From: Paratinospora sagittata
Taxonomy: Eukaryota; Streptophyta; Magnoliopsida; Ranunculales; Menispermaceae
Assembly (NCBI GenBank): GCA_035771175.1
Contig: CM069598.1
Coordinates: 815,894 to 879,893 of the forward strand
Direction: 5' to 3'
DNA: 64,000 nt
Position numbers and translations under genes: made by a program. Below, piece after piece: positions 57,901 through 64,000 of the stretch. Position 1 is the stretch's first letter. The number at the start of each line of letters is the position of its first letter. The notes beneath the pieces were generated by a model that was not told the origin of the DNA, searched no databases, and was given only the letters and a program-made list of their open reading frames with translations.

Positions 57901-58986
57901 CTCCACCTCCAAGTATAACTCCCAGAACACTCTGCATAAATTACATAGCCAAATTCAGTTCTCAAACCACCACACATGAAGAACTTTAATCGTTCATCCA
58001 TGAAGAACTTCAATTGAGATGAAAAGACTTAATCTTGTTGAGAGGAGCAGAGATATTAATCTCTCCCTTGGGATCTATGGGTTTAAAAAAGGAAAAAATT
58101 AAAAAAAAAAAAAAAATCCCAACATCAAACTCTAATTCAAGGATCTTATTAACATCAAGGTTGGCAGTGGGACCCACAGAGTCAAGACCAAACAATCTCT
58201 TGGAACAGTGGGGTCTACAACACAAGTTGATGATAATTTCTAATAAATCATAAACGCAACATCAAGGGTACTCCACAGAATCTATTATAAATAGGTACTT
58301 AAACAATTCTTAATTAAGGCACTCCTTAAACAGAAAATCCCCTTAGTTCGCAGAGATCTGATAATAAATAGTTCTTCGATGATAACTTCTTATTCCTTAC
58401 ATAAAGAGAAAGAAAAATAAATAAATAAAAACTACATCTTTGTGGACCACAAATGAAGCAAAACTTCCAGATCAAACTATATCTTATAAATTAAAGCACT
58501 AAACAAATAGATTAAGAAAATCCAACCAGACAAAGGATCTCAAATTGCACTTCAACATCCATTCCTACTCTCAATTCTAACATTTCTATAAGCATTTCAG
58601 CACCTCAGCCGAAATCGGATCCCAATCAAAACTCACCAAACTATCAAAAAACAGAATCCTAACGAACCAAAAAAAATACAAAAACCTGAAGAAAATCCAA
58701 ACACAAAATATAAACTCACTCTGCTTGCATCAGGATCTAGACATGTCTGCGAGTTCTTCGAATCCGACACCGCCTTCGGAGACACCAAGATCGGCAACCT
58801 TCCATTTCCGGCACTCTTCCGACGAGCATCAAAACCTTTCAACTGAATCCTCTCCCCAGCGAGCTGTGAACAACCGGAGGAAAGGCTCTGGTGGCCGGAT
58901 TTGAAGCCGGAAGTGGCAGTTTTCCGGCTGAGATTCACCGGATACGAAGACGGAACCGTCGTTATTCCGATCGTCATCGTCGCCAT
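54983..58986 (-). CDS. APS1: ADP-glucose pyrophosphorylase small (catalytic) subunit, chloroplastic
   Basis: Nine exons on minus: 58720-58986, 57635-57931, 56696-56965, 56364-56543, 56103-56206, 55887-55998, 55633-55731, 55336-55455, 54983-55099; 1566 nt, 521 residues. Residues 1 to ~70 are a plastid transit peptide. Cys82 in QTCLDPDAS is the conserved redox-sensitive cysteine of the small subunit. The nucleotidyltransferase core has [31 protein letters not shown] and [12 protein letters not shown]. The C-terminal part has the left-handed beta-helix repeats and ends [18 protein letters not shown], the regulatory end. The enzyme makes ADP-glucose from glucose-1-phosphate and ATP, the controlled step of starch synthesis, as a heterotetramer with large subunits. 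The start is the ATG at 58984-58986; a frame upstream begins only with TTG. Confidence 0.97.
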
Positions 58987-59096
58987 TGCAGCGGCGGATA
59001 AATTCAAAAGAAATTCTCACTTGAAATCTCCGAATTTCTCTACAACTGTTAAACAGAGAGAGCTCGTGAGAGTGAGGTGGAAGAGCTGAGAGAGAG

Positions 59097-59106
59097 CTTA
59101 TTTATA
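59097..59106 (-). promoter_or_regulatory. TATA box of the AGPase small subunit gene
   Basis: TATAAATAAG on the minus strand, about 110 bp before the start codon, followed by a CT-rich leader. Confidence 0.6.
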
Positions 59107-59870
59107 GGGAGATTCTGATCGACAAATTGCTGCGGGAGAATTTGCCACTGAGGTTTGACGTAAATTACGAAATGAACCTACGGCTCAGAATCGAAGGAAA
59201 ATAATGATATCAAGTGTAAAATGATTAAATTTGTATAAAAAGGACCAAATATCTCTCTTTCAGGTTTCAACTGACACCGTTCAAAACATAAAAAAGTTTC
59301 AAACTGACAATACTACTTAATTAAATAATAATGATGAAATCTGTAGTTAGATAGATATTGGTTCCTGTCCCCCTCATTTTCATGCAATTTGCCCCAGTCA
59401 CGCCAAAAATGTCAGATATCATGCACTAATAATATAATATTTCTTTTGTATAGTGTAAGAATAAAGAATTTAAGAAAAACAAGAATAATAATCAGAATTC
59501 AATATATTATAATAGATAATATTAGATACTTCAAATAAAATATTAATGTAATGTACTCAATTTTTGTGTAATTAAAATTACATTGTTCTCTTTATACAAA
59601 TGGGCATTTGTTTTAATAAATAAGAATTCTTTTTAGTATATTTTTCTTAGTCAAATCATTAGAAAATTGTCAATATCTATCTTCAAAGGAAGATTCTAGT
59701 TAACTATATATATATAAATTTTCTTCAAATTTGAAAAAAAATATAATTTATTTGAAATTTATACAAAAGAGAAAAAAAATGATGAAGGAAATGCAAACAA
59801 CTCCAATAATCATTGCTATAATAATAATAAATTAATGATAATCAGTATAAATACATTAGTGATATTGGGC
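59107..59870. other. Divergent promoter spacer between AGPase and CAX
   Basis: AT-rich DNA with no gene. The two genes are transcribed away from each other from this interval. Confidence 0.5.
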
Positions 59871-59875
59871 CAAGT

Positions 59876-59925
59876 AGTATTGGGCCCGGGCTGATAGTCA
59901 TGTTGTGAGCCTGGGCCTTTACACA
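59876..59925. promoter_or_regulatory. Three site II-like (TGGGCC) elements upstream of CAX
   Basis: TTGGGCCAAG, TTGGGCCCGGGC and CTGGGCCTTT within 50 bp. TGGGCC/T is the known TCP-binding site II of plant housekeeping promoters. Confidence 0.5.
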
Positions 59926-59999
59926 GTCTTTTTTAACCGCAATTTATCTTGTGGCAAAGGCGGGAGTCAGTTAGGACCGTTGAAATTTCTGAAGTTCCG

Positions 60000-60237
60000 T
60001 ACGTGACGGTGAGTTTGAAAGAAATGTCCTCCTTATGGTCTCTTTCCGAGGATTCCTCTCCGTCTTTTTTTTCTGCCTTTCTTCCCTTCTCCAGAAAGAA
60101 TTTTTTTGCTTCATTTTCTTCTTTCTGAAACCCTAGATTTTGACGATACTCTTTCAACCATTATTCTTCCATGCTGCACCAACCATTAATCTTCTTCATT
60201 TCTGACTCAGAAGATTATGGAAAAACGTTCCTTGGAG
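60000..60237 (+). other. Presumed first exon (leader) of the CAX gene
   Basis: CT-rich leader-like sequence ending at a plausible donor GGAG|GTAATT. The acceptor would be TATTTAG at 61142-61148, intron 60238-61148. Two ATGs lie in it. One at 60171 is in frame with the main CDS after splicing, giving a 25-residue N-terminal extension. One at 60217 opens a 9-codon uORF (MEKRSLEKH) whose TGA shares one base with the CAX start codon at 61157. Confidence 0.5.
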
Positions 60238-60299
60238 GTAATTAAAAGGTTCTTTTATATTCTGGTTTTCATTTTAGTAATTTTCTGCTTGATAAAAAA

Positions 60300-60304
<5 letters not shown>

Positions 60305-60330
<26 letters not shown>
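60305..60330 (+). repeat. (AAAT)n microsatellite
   Basis: About seven AAAT units in the presumed leader intron of CAX. Confidence 0.85.
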
Positions 60331-60331
<1 letters not shown>

Positions 60332-61156
60332 TTGAAGCGTGTATGTAATTGATTGAATGGGAGTGGAAAGTATGGAAGGTGTTGATGAAATCTTTGATTT
60401 TTTTTTTGAAGGTTTGTTTCTTGATTTAGTCAATATTAAATTTTTTTGTGAAGGAAATGAAATTTTTGGGTTGCAATAGACTGAAACTTGTTTTCCAGAA
60501 TGTGGAGGAAATGAAATATGCATGTGTAAAATAGAGAGATCAAAACCTGCAAATTGGTCGGATTTCTTGTCTTGTCTAATCTTCCTGCAAAAACTATGCA
60601 AATTTTCCCATTAAAATTGTTATTAGCAATGGGGCAACCTAGTAATAATTATATGATCGAATAACAAAATAAATAATCATGGGCATAAATTTGAACAGAA
60701 TAGCTTGCCTGCACGTCTCCCTGCAAGAATGACAATTATCATGGCATATATGCCAAAATGATCATGAAAATTGGTGCCATGCTTGAGGATATGTTTTGAA
60801 ATTTTCAATTAGATGCCTGAACATTGTTGTCCTCGTTGCAAGGCCATGCTAGGAACGTTTCTTTCTGCTTTTTGAAACAGATGGATACCAAGTTGTTGAT
60901 TGGAGAACACTCATCTTGAAATAATTCTTCCTTTCTTATTAATATTTACTTTGGTATTTCACATTAAACTGTAAAGGCCCTCCTCCCACACCTCCTGACA
61001 CTTGAACTGCTATTTCTGTCTAGGATTTCGGATTTAATTCAGTGAATTGTGCTTATTCCCTTTGTATACGATACCAATATAGGTAAAAAGAGCATCTTCC
61101 TCCTTATTTTCATTTCTTTTGTGAACTTCTATTTTTAATCCTATTTAGAAACATTG

Positions 61157-63986
61157 ATGGCACAGATGGGATCTCTAAAAGAAAAATCGGTGCACGAGTT
61201 TGAGGACGAGAGTCTTGATAGCACAGTCGCTCTTGCTACCAAGGCAAATCTGCTGGATGTGGCACGGCAAGAGTCTTTTTCAGGTTCTTCACAAAGTTCG
61301 AGTTCGAGGGTTGGATTTACAATGAATAGAGTATTTAGGAGCTTAAAGGTTGTAATCTTCTCAAATAAACTTAACCTGCTTTTGCCTTGTGGGCCTTTAG
61401 CCATCCTTGTCCATTCATTGAACGGCAATCATGTAAGTTGGACAAATTTATGAAGACAACATTTACATGTGTCTGTCAATATCCTTTGATTAATTTCTAA
61501 AAGTGGATTGCAGGGATGGGTATTCTTTCTATGCTTGTTGGGTATAACACCTTTGGCTGAGCGTTTAGGTTTCACTACAGAGTAAGGATTTATCCAGTGT
61601 TTCTGGTGCGATTAATAGTGTCTTATATTCTTTTCTTGGTATTAATTTTTGCAGTATTGTGACTTGATTTGGACCTAATCCCATTTGGCTTTCCTATACT
61701 CCAGGCAACTAGCACTATTCACTGGCGATACAGGTAAATGCTTGGTTTTGTGTTTCAATGGATAAAATTACTCATCCTTTTTTTTTTTGGTACATAATTA
61801 CCGATCCTTTACTTCTTCACACTACTACACCCTTTTTTCTATAGCTTTTCCTGTCATCAAATCTTATTGTGAGCATGATATTTGCAATTTTTTGCTGTTA
61901 CTTTCAATAGATCTCTTATGTTAATTTTGAATAGCACATATTCTTCATTAACCATATTTTCTTATAGTTATTCTATGAATAAATGGTCATAACTTTTGAG
62001 GCCATCATTACAAATGCTTTATCCCAAAGATATTCCTATGTACAACTCACTAATAAAGAGAGGAAACTCAAGGAACTAAAAGTTTTGACATAACTATAAA
62101 TTTCATCAAATGGCTATCCAAATCCAATCAACGGGGTAAATTCATCAGTAAGTTTCAAGGAATTTGGAGGGAAGGCTTGACCGCAATTAAAAGTATAGCT
62201 TAAACTACAACTTCAACCAAGAGAAGAACAAAGAAGAATTTGATCGGGGGTTTTGGAAACGATAAGTAATTTTGAGTGAGGCTCCTCCAAGTAGGCAATG
62301 GGAGAACTTAATGCATTGATCAAATACATGCCTCAACATCACACTGGGGGCCTGATTAATTTGCAGTTATGTTCAAATGAGCTATACTAGAAGTGCCTAA
62401 CAAAGAAACATGCTGTCATGTCTGAAATATTCATGCTTGCTGATGATACTATTTCAATTATTATTTCTTCTTCCATCTATGAATGACCATTCAAGATTTT
62501 AAGATTTTGATTTTGCACATTGCATTGTGACTTGCAGTGGGAGGCCTCTTAAATGCAACTTTTGGAAATGCAACAGAATTGATAATATCAATTTATGCAT
62601 TGAAGAATGGGATGATACGTGTTGTTCAGCAATCATTGCTAGGCTCAATTTTGTCAAATATGTTGCTTGTGCTCGGATGTGCATTCTTCTGTGGCGGTAT
62701 CGTGTTTTATAAGAAGGATCAGCTCTTTAACAAAGTAAAATATTTGCATTTTTCTTGCATCCTTGGTGTTGTTTCAGGTGAAAGATGGTTTGATTTACCT
62801 TTATGGGCAGACAGCTGCTGCAGTGAGCTCGGGATTGCTGTTGATGGCAGTTATGGGGCTACTTTTTCCAGCTGTACTCCATTTCACTCACACTGAGTTG
62901 CACTTTGGGAAGTCAGAGTTGGCCCTTTCAAGATTTAGCAGCTGCATTATGCTTGCTGCATATGCTGCCTACCTTTTTTTTCAGCTGCAAAATCAGAAGA
63001 GTCAAGGCGAACATGCAAATGATGTTTGTCTCCTCAACTTATACTGTTCTTATATTTAACATTGTTGTGGAATGTGCTATACTAAAGGCAAAATTCTATT
63101 ATGTCCCAATTTCCTTGCGTATTAGCCCAAGAATTTGGTTACAAATGATAACTGGAGTGAGAATTGTTGAGGTTTTTCTTTATTTGTCTGAGAAAATGCC
63201 CTGATAAAGATCTATAGACAGCAGAATTTGCAAGAGTGGTCCTCTAATTTGGTTTGGCATTCTTGTGGAAACATTCCTAAGAAATATCTTATGTGGGTTA
63301 CTTTATTGTGTAATCATTTCTTTGAGAAACTGATGAATATCTGCTCTTCGGGTGCTTGATAATAGCTGCCCTATCTAGTTCGGCTATATCTAGTTTTACC
63401 ATTAACATATAGAACATTGTTATTTACTATCTTAAAATTTCACTCTTATCTCATTCACCATGGTTTTTTAATAAATGGTAACTCAGGGTGAAAGTCAGAC
63501 CGATGGAAGCCTAGATGATGATGAAGTTCCTAAGATCTCTAAATGGGAGTCAATTATCTGGCTTGCAATTTTGGCCTTATGGATTTCAGTCCTTTCGGAA
63601 TATCTTGTTGATGCTTTAGAGGTGCTTTGATCATATTAATTTATTTATTCGCACACTTTTATCTTTTATCTATTTATTTGCATCGCATACTTGTACTTTG
63701 ATCATATAAATTATGATCTAAGGATATCATTTTCTTTAAACTATCCATAATGCCTAAAATACATCTAAACTTGGCTCCCCTGGTTTAAGATTTCACATTT
63801 TTTCCTCATTTGTATATTAGCTTGCTCTATTTAGTCATGATACGAGTATTGCTTGGCTTACTTTTACAGGGAGCAGCTGTTGCATGGAAAATGCCGATTG
63901 CATTTCTTAGTGTCATCATTCTTCCGATTGTGGGGAATGCTGCAGAGCATGCAAGCGCTATTATGTTTGCTATGAAAGACAAGCTT
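61157..63986 (+). CDS. CAX: Vacuolar cation/proton exchanger, CAX2/CAX5 type, partial
   Basis: Exons 61157-61432, 61514-61581, 61705-61733, 62538-62734, 62778-63023, 63487-63621, 63870-63986, then continuing past the window. The soluble N-terminus is rich in Ser and Glu ([30 protein letters not shown]); in this family it is autoinhibitory. Transmembrane segments follow from [17 protein letters not shown]. The alpha-1 repeat is [17 protein letters not shown] and the alpha-2 repeat begins [17 protein letters not shown], the two cation-binding signatures. An acidic loop ([13 protein letters not shown]) separates the halves. FFCGG and NKLNLLLP favour the CAX2/CAX5 branch. It exchanges cytosolic Ca2+ (and other divalent ions) for vacuolar protons at the tonoplast. 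A 29-nt micro-exon is present. The missing part should hold the rest of alpha-2 and the last four helices. Confidence 0.93.
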
Positions 63987-64000
63987 GTAAGTTCATCAAA

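Noticed and set aside
58987..59007. Upstream start for the AGPase small subunit
   Set aside because: The frame extends seven codons upstream but only to a TTG; the ATG at 58984-58986 is the normal start with a proper transit peptide.

Overview
This window is nuclear DNA of a flowering plant, almost certainly a eudicot. The genes are split by many short AT-rich introns with GT-AG borders, several proteins carry chloroplast transit peptides, and plant-only families are present (galacturonosyltransferase, ADP-glucose pyrophosphorylase, a chloroplast NDH subunit). The spaces between genes hold typical plant transposons. The species cannot be named from the sequence alone.

Layout, left to right. 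1-418 (minus): start of a chloroplast DnaJ-type co-chaperone that runs off the left edge. 419-5300: AT-rich spacer with repeated heat-shock-element-like palindromes. 5589-9534 (plus): raffinose synthase/alkaline alpha-galactosidase family gene of the SIP1 type, 13 exons, 754 residues. 10167-12079 (minus): Sm protein D1, 4 exons. 12440-17290: LINE remnant, a long-TIR MITE, a tRNA-like SINE fragment and unexplained DNA. 17745-21661 (plus): GAUT4-type galacturonosyltransferase, 9 exons, 659 residues. 22471-31320 (minus): two LINE retrotransposons, the younger inserted in the 3' tail of the older. 31685-31916: a SINE with perfect target-site duplications. 32335-34773 (plus): PHD-finger plus Myb/telobox protein, 599 residues. 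36009-37566 (minus): NdhV-like (DUF2996) chloroplast NDH subunit, 202 residues. 39215-44801 (minus): a Ty1/copia element with both LTRs and 5-bp target duplications, its polyprotein broken by six in-frame stops. 44810-47960: a decayed tandem repeat array carrying a 246-bp TIR element. 48310-51775: a large diverged inverted repeat with a Ty3/gypsy fossil in its loop. 51886-52740: a second AT-rich tandem array. 54221-54507 (plus): a two-exon gene for a 62-residue secreted peptide precursor that I cannot assign to a known family. 54983-58986 (minus): ADP-glucose pyrophosphorylase small subunit, 9 exons, 521 residues. 61157-64000 (plus): vacuolar cation/proton exchanger (CAX2/CAX5 type), cut by the right edge.

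The genes do not form a pathway or cluster. The host genes are unrelated housekeeping and metabolic genes (protein folding, raffinose-type sugars, splicing, pectin, chromatin, cyclic electron flow, starch, vacuolar calcium) separated by transposon nests. Exon coordinates were deduced by eye from splice signals and reading-frame continuity. In every complete gene the exon lengths sum to an intact frame, which supports the models.

I found no clear new multi-gene system. The items most worth following are the small secreted-peptide gene, the long inverted repeat, the TIR element with a tRNA-like box, and the alternative start arrangement in the CAX leader.
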